This document shows positions 24,216-34,302 of a stretch of DNA of 64,000 bases, one piece after another; position 1 is the first letter of the stretch; every line of letters begins with the position of its first letter. The notes under the pieces are model-generated. The model searched no databases and had not been told where the DNA came from. It saw only the letters and a list, made by a program, of their open reading frames with translations. The stretch comes from Alphaproteobacteria bacterium (lineage in GTDB: Bacteria; Pseudomonadota; Alphaproteobacteria; Rhizobiales; Devosiaceae). The DNA is taken from positions 1 to 64,000 of the forward strand of contig JAHJWO010000050.1 in assembly GCA_018828145.1 (NCBI GenBank). The letters run 5' to 3'. The position numbers were made by a program, and so were the translations under genes.

Positions 24216-25010
24216 CTAAAGTCGTCTAATGTGCATTCCGCCGTCCACATTGATAACCTCGCCGCTGGCGTACGGAATGGCACCAGTCACAAGGGCGGTC
24301 ACAGCGCGACCGACCTCGCCAGGCTCGCCCCACCGCCCAAAGAGTGTATTCTTGTTCATGTAGTCCGCGTACTTCTCCCGTACGCTTGACGTCATGTCTG
24401 TGGTTATGAGCCCTGGACGGACTTCAAACACCTGGATGTTGTGCTCACCCAATTCAAGGGCGAAAAGGGAGGTCAACATAGACAGTGCCGATTTCGCTAA
24501 GCAGTATGCAGCCTTGTCGGTTGAAGCCAGCACCGCGTTTGCTGATGTGACCAAGATGATGGAGCGGGTACATTGGTCACTAGTGCTGGAAGTACTTATC
24601 ATGGTCCGGGCAACTTCCTGTGTAAGGAAGAATGTCCCCCTGAGGTTCACATCGACTACCAGGTCGAACTCGTCTGCCTCTACTTCCAGGATGCCGACAC
24701 GCCTCGGAACCTGGATGCCGGCGTTGTTAACCAGGCAGTCCAGTCGGCCAAATGCGGCAACCGCTTGCTTGACGAACCCAGCGTGATTGCCAATGTCGGC
24801 GAGATCGTGCTGGAGGAATTTCGCTCTGCCCCCTAGTTCCTGCACGCCCTCCAACGTTATCTTCGTTGCCTCGTCATCGACGAGATCCATAAGCACCAGA
24901 TCAAAGCCGGCCCTAGCCAAGCTAAATGCAATTCCGCGGCCTAAGCCCCTTCTTGCTCCAGTGACCAACGCAACAGGCTTGGTCTGGTCGGCCTCTATGG
25001 TGCCACTCAT
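24216..25010 (-). CDS. short-chain dehydrogenase/reductase
   Basis: 264 residues, classical SDR. The NAD(P)-binding glycine motif is VTGARRGLGRGIA (residues 16-28), then NNAG, a catalytic Ser (ILVTSANAVL) and the YCLAKSA Tyr-x3-Lys pair, with the C-terminal ASGEVINVDGGMHI. Acidic residues after the second strand (MDLVDDEA) suggest NAD rather than NADP. It is divergent from the DHDPS-family gene, and the LacI-type operator lies 267 bp upstream. It probably oxidises a sugar-derived alcohol in this pathway. The substrate is unknown. Confidence 0.9.
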   Translation of the reverse strand: MSGTIEADQTKPVALVTGARRGLGRGIAFSLARAGFDLVLMDLVDDEATKITLEGVQELGGRAKFLQHDLADIGNHAGFVKQAVAAFGRLDCLVNNAGIQVPRRVGILEVEADEFDLVVDVNLRGTFFLTQEVARTMISTSSTSDQCTRSIILVTSANAVLASTDKAAYCLAKSALSMLTSLFALELGEHNIQVFEVRPGLITTDMTSSVREKYADYMNKNTLFGRWGEPGEVGRAVTALVTGAIPYASGEVINVDGGMHIRRL

Positions 25011-25276
25011 CTAACCGCTCCACATTTCATCTTTACTTCGCTGGCAAGGTTCGGCGACGTCGCACGTGTTTCTCGCCGGTTCTTACGTCTCCAGGCAGGT
25101 CTGGGCTGCACTAGCAGCACTTTCATTGCGCGATCCTGTCCTGTTACCTGCGCTGCACCCTAGTGGGAAATCCATTTCACAAGCGCAGCAAAGGGTCAAT
25201 CGGCTATTTTATGGCCGATATGCGCTCATTTATCGGTTGCATAAGTGGACATCTTCGTGTCCTTCTAAGGCCACAA

Positions 25277-25288
25277 GAAAACGATTTC
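25277..25288. promoter_or_regulatory. LacI-type operator, copy 1
   Basis: GAAAACGATTTC, with the central CG and symmetrical arms expected for LacI/GalR repressors. It stands 14 bp before the GTG of the DHDPS-family gene. It is one of eight similar sites in the window. Confidence 0.75.
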
Positions 25289-25302
25289 AAGGGAAGGTTG
25301 CA

Positions 25303-26259
25303 GTGAGACCAAGTTTTAGCCCTTCTGGCGTAATGCCCGCAGCCCTCATGCCGCTTACTAACGATCAGACGATTGACGGCTTGAGTTACCGTAGTCATCT
25401 CCGCGATCTCGCCGGCATAAGAGGCCTGACTGGAATAGTGGTGAACGGCCATGCCGCTGAAGTGCATGCTCTCTCATTAGACGAGCAAACATGGGGAGTT
25501 CAAACTGCGTGCGAAGAAGTTGGTGACCAGATAGCCGTGATTGCGGGCATCTACACCGAAAGCACGCGTGTTGCTTGCGAGATGGCGAAGCGTGCCGCTG
25601 ATGTCGGCGCGCATGCGCTTCTCATCTTTCCACCAAACTCCCTGATGTTCGGCGGAAACGCGCGGATTGAGCTCGGGCACCGCTTCGTTGAGGAAGTCTC
25701 AGCGGCGACAGCGTTGCCGGTAATTTTGTTCCAGTACCCAATCAGCACTGCCCTTTCCTACAGTATCGACAGTTTGGTCTACCTCTGTGAAAAGGTGAGC
25801 AACATTGTCGCTATCAAGGATCTCGGGTCCGAACCGCGCACTCACGAGCGAACAATAGCGGCCCTTCATGGGCTGTCCAGGCCAGTCAATGTGTTAACCA
25901 GTCACTCACAATGGCTTGGGGCTTCATTGTGCTTGGGTGCAAGGGGGATAATTTCGGGCGCTGGAAGCGTGATTGCGGATCGGCAGCGTGCATTGTTCGA
26001 AGCTTTCAGTTCCGAGAGCCCAAATTTGCTCCTTCAGCGACAGCTCCTCGCCGAGATGAGCCTTCTGGTTGAGGCGTTCTATTCGCCTCCCTATGTCGAT
26101 TGGCAGGCGCGGATGAAAATGGTGCTGCATCATTTTGGTCGGATCGCAACGGCGGAAGTCTTCCCTCCTCTTCAAACGATCAAGGCGGACGATTGGAGCC
26201 GTATCGAAGGGCTCCTTGCAAAAGTAAACCTCACAGCAGAAACGCTTTATAGCAAGTGA
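25303..26259 (+). CDS. dihydrodipicolinate synthase-family aldolase/lyase
   Basis: 318 residues from GTG 25303, which is preceded by GGAAGG and gives the standard family length; an open frame extends further upstream but has no homology. The class I aldolase TIM barrel is visible: GIVVNGHAAEVHALSLDE, the tyrosine in LFQYPISTALSY, and the Schiff-base lysine in IVAIKDLGS. Members act on 2-keto acids in lysine synthesis or in sugar acid breakdown. In this LacI-regulated setting a keto-deoxy sugar acid aldolase or dehydratase is more likely than DapA (inference). Confidence 0.88.
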   Translation: MRPSFSPSGVMPAALMPLTNDQTIDGLSYRSHLRDLAGIRGLTGIVVNGHAAEVHALSLDEQTWGVQTACEEVGDQIAVIAGIYTESTRVACEMAKRAADVGAHALLIFPPNSLMFGGNARIELGHRFVEEVSAATALPVILFQYPISTALSYSIDSLVYLCEKVSNIVAIKDLGSEPRTHERTIAALHGLSRPVNVLTSHSQWLGASLCLGARGIISGAGSVIADRQRALFEAFSSESPNLLLQRQLLAEMSLLVEAFYSPPYVDWQARMKMVLHHFGRIATAEVFPPLQTIKADDWSRIEGLLAKVNLTAETLYSK

Positions 26260-26760
26260 CTGAATTTCCTTGTTGCCCAGGGTTCTGGCCGCTGTGCCGG
26301 TGTGAGCGCTGGGGTGCAGGGCTGTGACGTCAGCTTCCACACCTACGACAGGCGTCGCTTGGCTTGCCATGTCGTTAAGTATTGGATCTGCCAATCGACT
26401 GCCGAGTAACTGGATACGCACACGGGGCCATCTGCCACTGCACCCGTTCCCAGGGAGGTGCAACCTGCTCACCGGAACGACGCGCGTCATAGCCGCGGGC
26501 TGCTTCTTGCGTGGCTTATCCAGACGGAAAAGAGCGGCCATGCCAAGATTTCAATGCGGCATCAACCGTCGAACTAGGAGCTTAATCCGAGGCCGGCTTA
26601 CGGAATGTTGAGCGCAGGATCGATATCCTTCGTGGCTCTGCAGGCAGAAGCATCCGCGACTTTCGGGAAATAGCACCCTCTAGAAATGCGTCTCTATGGT
26701 TAGTCGTGTGACCCGCTTGCGCCGGCTCAAGAATGGAAAGTTTGGAGGAGACATAGGAAA
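26260..26760. other. long intergenic region before GMC1
   Basis: About 500 bases without a supported gene. No copy of the LacI-type operator is seen in it. A GGAGGAG ribosome-binding site at the right end (about 26743-26749) serves the GMC gene. The minus strand is open in one frame across part of the region but with no recognisable domain. Confidence 0.4.
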
Positions 26761-28347
26761 ATGGAAACTCAGTCTGCAGACTATGTCATAGTCGGTGCCG
26801 GTTCCGCTGGTTGCGTCCTAGCAAATCGGCTGTCTGAAGATGGCAAGAGTAGCGTACTACTCATTGAGGCCGGACCACGGGACATTCACCCGTTTATTCA
26901 CCTGCCCGCTGGCTACCATCATCTAATGAAATCCGGTGTGGTGGATTGGAAGTACAAGTCCACTGCAAGTTCTCGCGAAATACATGTTCCGCGCGGTAAG
27001 GTGCTCGGCGGCTCCAGTGCGATCAACGGTATGGTATATATGAGGGGCGCGCCCGTAGACTACGATCATTGGGGGCAAATGGGCAACCATGATTGGACGT
27101 ATGAACGATGCCTCCCCTATTTTCAACGATCGGAAACCTTCACTGGCGAAGGAGGCAAGGCAAGAGGAACTTCTGGTCCTCTGAAAATCTCTCGATCAAC
27201 CATCCAGAACCCCTTAGCCAAAGCATTTGTCCGAGCCTGCCGTGACAAGGGGCTCCCCCTTCGAAATGACTTCAACGATGGTGAGGATCAGGAGGGCGTC
27301 GGCCCGATGGACTCCACGATCGCAAACGGTAGGCGGTACAGTTCTGCCGTAGCGTATCTGCGGCCGGCTGAACGCCGAGCGAATTTGCAGGTCATAACTA
27401 AGGCGCACGTTCGCCGCGTTACCTTTGACGGGCGGCGCGCAACGGGCGTTGAAGTGGTCACAGGCGGCAATGCTCGTGTGGTCACGGCGGTACGCGAAGT
27501 GATCCTTTGTGCAGGGGCCGTAAATTCACCTCACCTGCTGCAGCTCTCTGGAATAGGTGATCCAGCTCACTTGCAATCCGTGGGTATAGAGCCCCGCCAT
27601 GAGCTGCCGGGAGTTGGCTACAATCTGCAGGACCATCCAGCTTTTGCCTTGAAGCAGTTCTGCAGCCAGCCAGTTAGTCTTGCTCCAAAACTGGGGCTTA
27701 TTTCATCAGCACTGGAGCTCGGCAAATATCTTGTCACACGGCATGGCCTACTGGCAACGAATGGGCTCGAAGCGACCGCCTTCTGGAGATCCGAGAAAGA
27801 GATAGTTGCCCCGGATATACAGTACACTCTGATCCCACTGATCTATAAGGATAGTGGGAAGACGGTGTTGAAGGATCATGGTTTCATGATCTATTTCACA
27901 CTGCAAAGACCGCAAAGCAGAGGATCGGTGCTGGCCACTTCATCAGATCCGCACGCCCCACCAGCCATAGATTTGAACTATTTCCAGTACAAAAAAGATC
28001 TTCACGTCATGCGTGATGCAGTCAAGTTCGCGCGCGAAATCATAGCTCAGAAACCGTTCGATGATTTACGGGCTCGAGAATATGATCCTGGCGAAGAGGC
28101 GCTGTCTGACAACGACATCGAGGCACATCTGCAATCCAGGGCCCATTCAAATTTTCACCTTTGTGGCACCTGCAAAATGGGTAGCGGCGACGATGCTGTT
28201 GTCTCCAGCGACCTTCGTGTCCACGGACTCACCTCCCTCAGAGTGGTTGATGCGTCAATAATGCCGGCTATCGTAAGCGGTAATACGAACGCGGCGACAA
28301 TAATGATTGCCGAGAAAGCATCGGATATTATACGTGCCCAAAATTGA
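26761..28347 (+). CDS. GMC-family FAD alcohol dehydrogenase 1
   Basis: 528 residues of the choline-dehydrogenase/BetA type. It has the FAD-binding VGAGSAGCVLANRLSE motif (residues 12-27), GMC signature 1 (GKVLGGSSAINGMVY), signature 2 (GAVNSPHLLQLSGIG) and the C-terminal active site HLCGTCKMG with the later SGNTNAATIMIAEKASD. It oxidises primary alcohols or sugar hydroxyls and passes electrons to the respiratory chain or another acceptor. ATG 26761 has GGAGGAG upstream. It resembles GMC3 (39.9 kb) more than GMC2 or GMC4, for example in the shared DGEDQEGVGP-type segment. The substrate is unknown. Confidence 0.92.
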   Translation: METQSADYVIVGAGSAGCVLANRLSEDGKSSVLLIEAGPRDIHPFIHLPAGYHHLMKSGVVDWKYKSTASSREIHVPRGKVLGGSSAINGMVYMRGAPVDYDHWGQMGNHDWTYERCLPYFQRSETFTGEGGKARGTSGPLKISRSTIQNPLAKAFVRACRDKGLPLRNDFNDGEDQEGVGPMDSTIANGRRYSSAVAYLRPAERRANLQVITKAHVRRVTFDGRRATGVEVVTGGNARVVTAVREVILCAGAVNSPHLLQLSGIGDPAHLQSVGIEPRHELPGVGYNLQDHPAFALKQFCSQPVSLAPKLGLISSALELGKYLVTRHGLLATNGLEATAFWRSEKEIVAPDIQYTLIPLIYKDSGKTVLKDHGFMIYFTLQRPQSRGSVLATSSDPHAPPAIDLNYFQYKKDLHVMRDAVKFAREIIAQKPFDDLRAREYDPGEEALSDNDIEAHLQSRAHSNFHLCGTCKMGSGDDAVVSSDLRVHGLTSLRVVDASIMPAIVSGNTNAATIMIAEKASDIIRAQN

Positions 28348-29134
28348 TCAAAAGTGCAACAGGCACGATACATTGGTCTTCGCGGAGCGCGCTGCGTTTC
28401 GATTCAAAGTTTAGCATAGCTGATACTAGGCATGCTTTTACCGGCAGTGACCATCCCAAGAGTTCTGATGAGACGCGTAAGGAAGGCGACGTGATAGCCT
28501 CCTTGCGGCTCGTCAACGCTGATCGAGGTCTGAGGGGGCGCAATTATACCAAAGGCGCTCAGGATTGACCGGTATGTGCCCATTCACGCATCCCGATTGA
28601 TGTGATGGTTGAGGGCTGTTCGAGGAGGTTTTGCCAAGCTTTGCAGGCGGCATCGATGATGGCGTCGTAGGTGTCAAAAACCTGATTGGAGAGCCAGTTC
28701 TGCCGTAGGTAGTGCCATACGTTCTCGACCGGGTTCAGTTCGGGCGATCGAGAGGGCAGGAAGATCATCGTCATGTTCTTGGGGACGGCGAGATTGGCCG
28801 TGGTGTGCCATCCGGCGCGATCAAGCAGCAGCACGGCATGGGCGCCCCTTTGGACATTTCGGCTAATCTCATCAAGGTGGAGTTGCATAGCGAAGGTATC
28901 GGCATAGGGCATTGCCAGCCCTGCCCCCTTGCCTTTGGCCGGACAGATGGCGCCGAACAGATAGACGTTTTGATAACGCTGATCTGCCGGTTGCCGGGGG
29001 CGAGTACCGCGCTTCGCCCACAGCCGTACGATGCCATTTTTCTGGCCTATGCGAGCCTCGTCCTGAAACCAAATTTCTATGGGCTTGCCTTTGGGGAGGT
29101 GGCCAATATGGGCGTTCAGGGCTCGCGGGAAATT

Positions 29135-30482
29135 TATGGAATGGCTCGCCCCTGCATTGTGCCACATGCTGGCAGAATTATTCAGGGAAGGAGTAGAGCG
29201 ATGGAAGTCGTAGTTCTCGGAATCGATCTTGGAAAGAACAGCTGTAGCGTGGTTGGGCTGGACCAAGCCGGTCGAGTCGTTCTTCGTCGGCGCATGAGGC
29301 GGGAGAGCGTCATCAAGCTTGGTGCAAGTCTTCCTGCCTGCACAATGGCAATGGAGGCCTGCTGCGGCGCCCACCACCTCGGACGCATTCTGGAAGCGCA
29401 AGGGCACAAAGTTCGGCTGATGTCGCCCGAATACGTCCGCCCCTATGTCAAAGCCCAAAAGAACGATGATCGCGATGCCGAAGCGATCGCGGAAGCGGCC
29501 ACTCGCCCGACCATGCGGTTCGTTGAGCTCAAGGACGAGGAGCAGTTGGATATGCAGACGCTCCATCGTGCCCGTGATCGCCTGGTTGGAGAAAGAACGG
29601 CGCTGATCAACCAACTCCGCGCCATCCTTCTGGAGCGCGGGATTACCGCACCGCAAGGCCGCAGAAAACTGGCGATGTGGCTCGATCTGGCTCGGAGCAA
29701 TGGCGAGCTGCTACTCGGCCGAAGGGTCGCGGTCCTGATCGAGGACATGCAGGCACAGTGAAGCGAGCTCGACCGGCGCATTCAGGCCTTTGACGAGGAG
29801 TTCAATCCTATGCCCTGGCCGATGCTGCCTGCCGGCTGCTGACCTCCATTCCTGGCATTGGTCCGGTCAATGCCACGGCCTTGACCGCTTCAATCGGTGA
29901 AGCTCAGCTTTTTACACGCGGCAGGGATCTGGCGGCCTGGCTAGGACTGGTCCCGAGGCAAATGACAACAGGTGGGAAGCCCAGGATGCTCGGCATCACC
30001 AAGCGGGGAAACAAGTATCTGCGCAAGATGCTCATCCACGGCGCCCGTGCTGCCTTACCGACGCTTTCGAGCGCTACAACCCCACTCGGTGCATGGTTGC
30101 GCGGTCTTTTAGGACGGGCGCACAAGAACACCGTTGTGGTTGCGCTTGCAGCAAAGCTGGCGAGGATCGTGTGCGGCGTCCTCAAGAGCGGGCGTCCATT
30201 TGACCAGGGCGTGACACCAGCCGCGGCCTGATTGAATAACAGCCCAGAACGCTTACACGTCGAGGGCTGTCGGGATCTGCATGTGGTATGTGAAAGATGG
30301 CCTGACAGTCGATCGGCGCTTCGAAATCCTGGTTAAAAAAATGGCGTTCTCCGCCGTGAAATTTATGAGGATCGAAGCGCGCGAAGCTCCATCTTGGCCG
30401 GGCTTTGCCCGAGACCGGATACGTTGGCGCAGACTGCTCGGACCAATCCCACAAAGCACTTGCAGACGGGGCGAGCCATACG
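29135..30482 (+). mobile_element. IS110/IS1111-like element inside IS630
   Basis: About 1.35 kb. Near its two ends the motif ATGGCTCGCCCC appears in inverted orientation (29141-29152 and, on the minus strand, 30478-30467), fitting the sub-terminal repeats of the IS1111 group. The insertion point is in a run of A/T in the IS630 gene. Ends are deduced from the rejoined IS630 reading frame. Confidence 0.75.
29201..30231 (+). pseudogene. IS110/IS1111 transposase, nonsense and frameshift
   Basis: The DEDD domain is at the start (VLGIDLGKNSCSVVGLD, MEACCGAHHLGRIL, VKAQKNDDRDAEAIAEA) and the transposase_20 helix-hairpin domain at the end (LLTSIPGIGPVNATALTASI, GLVPRQMTTGGKPRMLGI). ATG 29201 follows AAGGAG. 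An in-frame TGA at 29759 breaks the gene after MQAQ, and near 29810 the homology moves to another frame. Two lesions make it a real pseudogene rather than a single read error. Confidence 0.85.
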
Positions 30483-31005
30483 TTTTTTAAATGCCGCGAT
30501 TACCCCGGCATCCTGACCGGGATGTTGCGGTCGGGAGCTCATGTGCGAGAATCCCAGCTTCTTGAGAAGCGCACCGACATGACGCTCATGATAGTCGACG
30601 CCGAACCGCTCTTTGATGACCCGCTGCAGGTCAATTCGGCGCCACCGGACAACGCCATCCACTGCCAGGTTTGGGCCAGCTTGGACGATCTCGACTAGTT
30701 CCGCTTTCTGCTCCTCTGACAAACGCGACGGCGGGCCGGCGGACCAATGATCGAACAATCCGTCGGGGCCGCTCGCATTGAACCGATGTACCCAATCACG
30801 AAGTGTCTGTCGGTCCATGCCACCCATCCGGGCGGCATCGGCTCGGCTCATGTTGTCCAAGACCGCGGCCAGCGACAACAACCTTCGGCTTTGATTGACA
30901 TCTTTGCTCCGAGACGCCAGACTCCGAAGCTCCTTGGACGAATAGTCTTGCCGCATCCTAACCGTCAACGACATGGGCGAATCTCCTCCGCCCTATGGAA
31001 TCAGC

Positions 31006-31373
31006 AATCCTGTCCCGTGGATATCCCGAACGAGTCAGACACAAGCGCCGGTGGTATTACTGGAGCCAGCCATGTCGCTGGGCATGTGTACGCCACCCCA
31101 GCCTTGCCTTGCAGGCGATTGGATGAAAGCGCCGCATACCTGAGCCGGGTCAAGCCGTTCTCCAAGGCAATGAGCACATTGTGGTCGATGCCGGACGCAC
31201 GGCTGGGAAAGCGGGAGGTGCTTTTAGTGTATGAAGTCACAATTACGAATGAAGCCAAGGGTCGCGCTCAACACCGCGATCCTTGCCGACGCCGACATCA
31301 ATCCGACTTGCTGGTCGTCCGAAGATTCTGCGCTATTGCGGTTCGTAGAATAGTGGCTTGAAACGCCGTTGCT
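31006..31373. other. intergenic flank between IS630 and SDR
   Basis: About 370 bases with no supported gene. No operator copy or convincing terminator was found. It may be debris left by the IS630 insertion. Confidence 0.35.
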
Positions 31374-32060
31374 CTACCAAGGCATGTCAGTTCCGGTGGT
31401 GTCGATATAGCGACCATTGTCCGCCAGCGTGGCTCGATCGATTATTGATTTGATGAGCTGCGCGCTCTCGCTGGGAGCAGTCGGTGCACCTACGCCCCCC
31501 ATTGTGGTCTGCATCCACCCAGGGTGAATCATGAGAACCGAGATGCCCTGCTTGACCCAGTTCATCGCGAGGCCGCGCATCACGCTGTTCACCGCAGCTT
31601 TCGACGAGCAATAGTCATAAGCGGTGCCGGGGTGGTTTGAAACTGAACCCCAGTCGCTCGAGATCGTGACCAGCTTTGCTGTACCAGCACGGGCAAGGCT
31701 GTCGCGCAAAGCGAATGACACTTTGGCCGGGCCAAGCGTATTCACCTGCAGCGTCAGTTCCCAATCGGCGAAGGAGACTTTTTCCGGCACAGACCATTTG
31801 CGGAAATGCACCCCTGCATTGTTGATAAGGACATCGACCGGCCTGTCGGAGAAGCGGTCAGCCAAGGCTGCGACCGACCCCTCTTTTGTCACATCCAGCG
31901 GAACTACCGTGACGGACGACTGCTCCTTCGCCAGGGTTTGGATGCCGGTGGCATCGGGCTTCAAACATCCCGCCAGCACGTCATATCCGCCGGCGGCGTA
32001 GGCGCGGGCCAGCTCCAGGCCAAGGCCCTGTTCGGCCCCTGTGATTACTACTGTTGGCAT
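31374..32060 (-). CDS. short-chain dehydrogenase/reductase
   Basis: 228 residues. The cofactor motif is VITGAEQGLGLELARAYA (4-21), then INNAGV, a Ser in LVTISSDWGS and the YDYCSSKAAV Tyr-x3-Lys pair. It is of the single-domain SDR type that lacks the long C-terminus. GAGGAAAG precedes ATG 32060. It starts 18 bp after the Gfo/Idh/MocA gene and so shares its transcript and the LacI operator at 33107. Substrate unknown; a sugar or hydroxy-acid intermediate is likely. Confidence 0.9.
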   Translation of the reverse strand: MPTVVITGAEQGLGLELARAYAAGGYDVLAGCLKPDATGIQTLAKEQSSVTVVPLDVTKEGSVAALADRFSDRPVDVLINNAGVHFRKWSVPEKVSFADWELTLQVNTLGPAKVSFALRDSLARAGTAKLVTISSDWGSVSNHPGTAYDYCSSKAAVNSVMRGLAMNWVKQGISVLMIHPGWMQTTMGGVGAPTAPSESAQLIKSIIDRATLADNGRYIDTTGTDMPW

Positions 32061-32078
32061 TGTTCTTTCCTCGAGTAA

Positions 32079-33053
32079 TTAAAGGGCTGCGGCGGCGTAT
32101 ATTGCGTCGATGGTAGCCATATTGCCCAAAGGCCCGGCCCCTTCGGTCGGCAGTGGAGTCGCATCGCGCAGCGCAGCAACGAGCGCCTCCAACTGGTAAT
32201 CGAAAGTGGTGCCACCCCCAATCGTGTACTGGCGAAAAACGCCGTCGATATTTGATAGAATGCTGTGCCCGAGCTGAGGCAGTATGCTGTTCTGGACTGT
32301 CAACGTGCCGCGCTCTCCCTGGATTTCCAAGTGTGCATGGTAGTTCCATCCTTCTGACATGCGGCTGGCGATATGTGCCTTGATACCGGACGGAAACTGA
32401 AGCGTGGCCTCGATTTCTTCGTCGTAGCCGTCGGGATCCATAACAGCCTTTGCCTGCGTAACCACGGGCTCTTCTCCCACAAGAGAGCGGCACCAGTGCA
32501 CTGGATAGCAACCCAGATCCATTAGGGCGCCGCCGCCCATGGACTTGATGCGACGGAACTCACCATCGACCCGTGGGATGGTGTGGCTGAATTCCGCCTT
32601 GATAGTCGTTAGAGGCCCAAGATCGCCAGCCTTCACGCGGTCCAGCAGATGCAGGAACACCGGGTGATATCTATCGTGGAACGCCTCGATGATACGGCGT
32701 CCGCTGGCGGAGGCGGCATCATTCATGGCGCTTGCCTCAGCCGCGTTCATCGCGAAGGGCTTCTCACATAGTACATGCTTGCCTGCTTGAAGCGCCTTTA
32801 TGGACCACTCGGCGTGTAGGTGAGGCGGCAGTGGATTGTACACCAGGTCTATCGAGGTGTCGCTGATGACGTCCTCGTATCGATCGTAGACGGTGTCGAT
32901 GGCGAAACGCTCTGCAAATTGCTGCGCCGCACCAGGTCGACGTGCCGCTATTGCAGCCAAGAAGACGTCACTGCGTCGCGCGGCTGGCTCCCCTAACGCC
33001 CAGGGCACGATCCTTGAAGCCCCTAATATTCCCACACGCAGCACCTGCACCCC
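32079..33053 (-). CDS. Gfo/Idh/MocA-family NAD(P) oxidoreductase
   Basis: 324 residues. The Rossmann motif is VGILGASRIVPWAL at the N-terminus, followed by LVYNPLPPHLHAEW and the CEKPFAMNAAEA motif with the catalytic Lys. The C-terminal sheet domain has GGGALMDLGCYPVHWCRSL. GTG 33053 is chosen because GGAGGA lies seven bases upstream; a TTG at 33068 has none. Enzymes of this family oxidise or reduce sugars, inositols and their 3-keto forms. It is the first gene of a two-gene unit under a LacI-type operator. Confidence 0.9.
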   Translation of the reverse strand, partial: GVQVLRVGILGASRIVPWALGEPAARRSDVFLAAIAARRPGAAQQFAERFAIDTVYDRYEDVISDTSIDLVYNPLPPHLHAEWSIKALQAGKHVLCEKPFAMNAAEASAMNDAASASGRRIIEAFHDRYHPVFLHLLDRVKAGDLGPLTTIKAEFSHTIPRVDGEFRRIKSMGGGALMDLGCYPVHWCRSLVGEEPVVTQAKAVMDPDGYDEEIEATLQFPSGIKAHIASRMSEGWNYHAHLEIQGERGTLTVQNSILPQLGHSILSNIDGVFRQYTIGGGTTFDYQLEALVAALRDATPLPTEGAGPLGNMATIDAIYAAAAL

Positions 33054-33106
33054 CTGATCCTCCAACACCTGCCAACAGGTATGCCAAAGAAACAGGCGAC
33101 GAGCAA

Positions 33107-33118
33107 GAAATCGTTTTC
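33107..33118. promoter_or_regulatory. LacI-type operator, copy 2
   Basis: GAAATCGTTTTC, 54 bp upstream of the Gfo/Idh/MocA start and in the gap after the LacI gene. It is identical to the copies at 39880 and 41640. Confidence 0.8.
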
Positions 33119-33190
33119 ACAACTCGGGATTTTCCGTCGGAGTGGTTGGAGCCCTGCCGCTTTATCGGCCCCAACGGTGCTAGAAGTTAC

Positions 33191-34231
33191 TCAGGATGGG
33201 GCAGGGCCGGTGCTTTGCCGAATGAGCAATCTCGTTTGAAGCTTCTTGCTGAGCCCTGTCTGCCGGCTCTGCCTGAGTTCTATTATGCTTTCAGCTGCCA
33301 TTTGACCCATCTCACGTGCCGGTACGTCGATCGTGGTCAGTTCGGGTTCAACGACGTGGGCGATTTCCAGATTATCGAAGCCGATGATTGAGACTGCCCC
33401 AGGTACCTCGATGCCAACGGCACGGCAGTGTTTCACAGCGCCGACAGCCAGAATGTCACTGCCGCAGAACACTGCCGTCGGGCGCGGGTAAGTCTCCATC
33501 AATGAGCGCATCGACGCACCGCCGGCCTCGATCGAGTAGGGCGCCTCGAGAACAACGACGTCATCGCGGCTGACGCCTGCGGCCAAGGCTGTCTCCACAA
33601 ATCCATCGCGTCTGAGCCGTGCGCGATCATTGTGGCGGGTCAGGCCAGCTATCATACCAAACCGGCGATGGTTGAGTTCCAAAAGGTATTTGGCGGCAGA
33701 GGCGCCCGAGGCATAGTTGTCGAAACCCACGGCGCCGCTGGCTTGGCCGGCATTGCCGGTATAGGTCAAAATCTGGGATACGCCAGCGCTTGCCAAAGTT
33801 TCAAGGGTATGCGGATCGTGCTCCAACCCTACCAGCACAACCGATTCAACGCCGCGCGCGATCAGCAAACGCGCCTGGTTAAGCTCGCGGTCTAGATCAT
33901 AGCTCGACGTATTGATGATAACCGAGGTGCCAGCCTGTGCCAGCCGATCCTGGAGACCGTCGACCATCTTGGCATAAATTGCGTGGTCGAGTGTGGGAAT
34001 GATGACGCCTACCAAATGCTTGGTCTGCGATCGCAAGGTCCGGGCCGAATTGTTTGGTACATAGCCCAGTTGCGCCGCTGCAGCTAAAACGCGATCGCGT
34101 TCGCTTTGCCCCACTGTGGGGTTGTTATTGAGTGCACGCGATGCTGTCGCCAACGAACATCCAGCCCGCAAAGCAACGTCCTTGAGCTTGATGACCTTTG
34201 CCCTTGGATGATCAGGCTTTTGCGAGGGCAT
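33191..34231 (-). CDS. LacI/GalR-family repressor
   Basis: 346 residues. The N-terminal helix-turn-helix and hinge are standard (KLKDVALRAGCSLATASRAL, then NPTVGQSERDRVLAAAAQLG and YVPNNSARTLRSQ). The periplasmic-binding-like effector domain follows (HLVGVIIPTLDHAIYAKMVD, VSIIGFDNLEIAHVVEPEL). ATG 34231 has GGAG upstream. It is divergent from GMC2 and sits among eight copies of a LacI-type site, so it is the likely regulator of the catabolic genes, presumably released by a sugar-like inducer. It has one operator-like site in its own promoter, suggesting autoregulation. Confidence 0.93.
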   Translation of the reverse strand: MPSQKPDHPRAKVIKLKDVALRAGCSLATASRALNNNPTVGQSERDRVLAAAAQLGYVPNNSARTLRSQTKHLVGVIIPTLDHAIYAKMVDGLQDRLAQAGTSVIINTSSYDLDRELNQARLLIARGVESVVLVGLEHDPHTLETLASAGVSQILTYTGNAGQASGAVGFDNYASGASAAKYLLELNHRRFGMIAGLTRHNDRARLRRDGFVETALAAGVSRDDVVVLEAPYSIEAGGASMRSLMETYPRPTAVFCGSDILAVGAVKHCRAVGIEVPGAVSIIGFDNLEIAHVVEPELTTIDVPAREMGQMAAESIIELRQSRQTGLSKKLQTRLLIRQSTGPAPS

Positions 34232-34290
34232 GTTTATCTCCGATTCAGGCTTAATCAGTATGGCGCCTCACGGCGAGTAGCAAGACTCAA

Positions 34291-34302
34291 GAAAACGCTT
34301 AC
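34291..34302. promoter_or_regulatory. LacI-type operator, copy 3 (weaker)
   Basis: GAAAACGCTTAC, 60 bp upstream of the repressor start. One half-site deviates from the best copies. It probably serves autoregulation. Confidence 0.6.

Larger units (their letters stand above)
28559..30974 (-). pseudogene. IS630 transposase, split by insertion
   Basis: The N-terminal part (from ATG 30974 to about 30483) has two helix-turn-helix units (ADAARMGGMDRQTLRDWVHR; RHVGALLKKLGFS). The C-terminal part (about 29134 to 28559) holds the DDE domain: WFQDEARIGQKNG, AVLLLDRAGWH, and LPSRSPELNPVENVWHYLR. If the insert is removed the codons join as IAAFKK-NFPRALN with no loss, so the gene was whole before the insertion. 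It is now inactive unless the insert excises precisely. Confidence 0.85.
28545..31005 (-). mobile_element. IS630-family element, interrupted
   Basis: A leftward IS630-type transposase gene split by another insertion. Both outer flanks carry CAGGATTG in inverted orientation (at about 28559 and 31001), which probably belongs to the terminal inverted repeats. The precise TA target sites were not fixed, so the ends are approximate. Confidence 0.6.

Noticed and set aside
25924-26541. Minus-strand frame running from the DHDPS gene into the gap
   Set aside because: More than half is antisense to a certain gene and the remainder shows no recognisable domain or ribosome-binding site.
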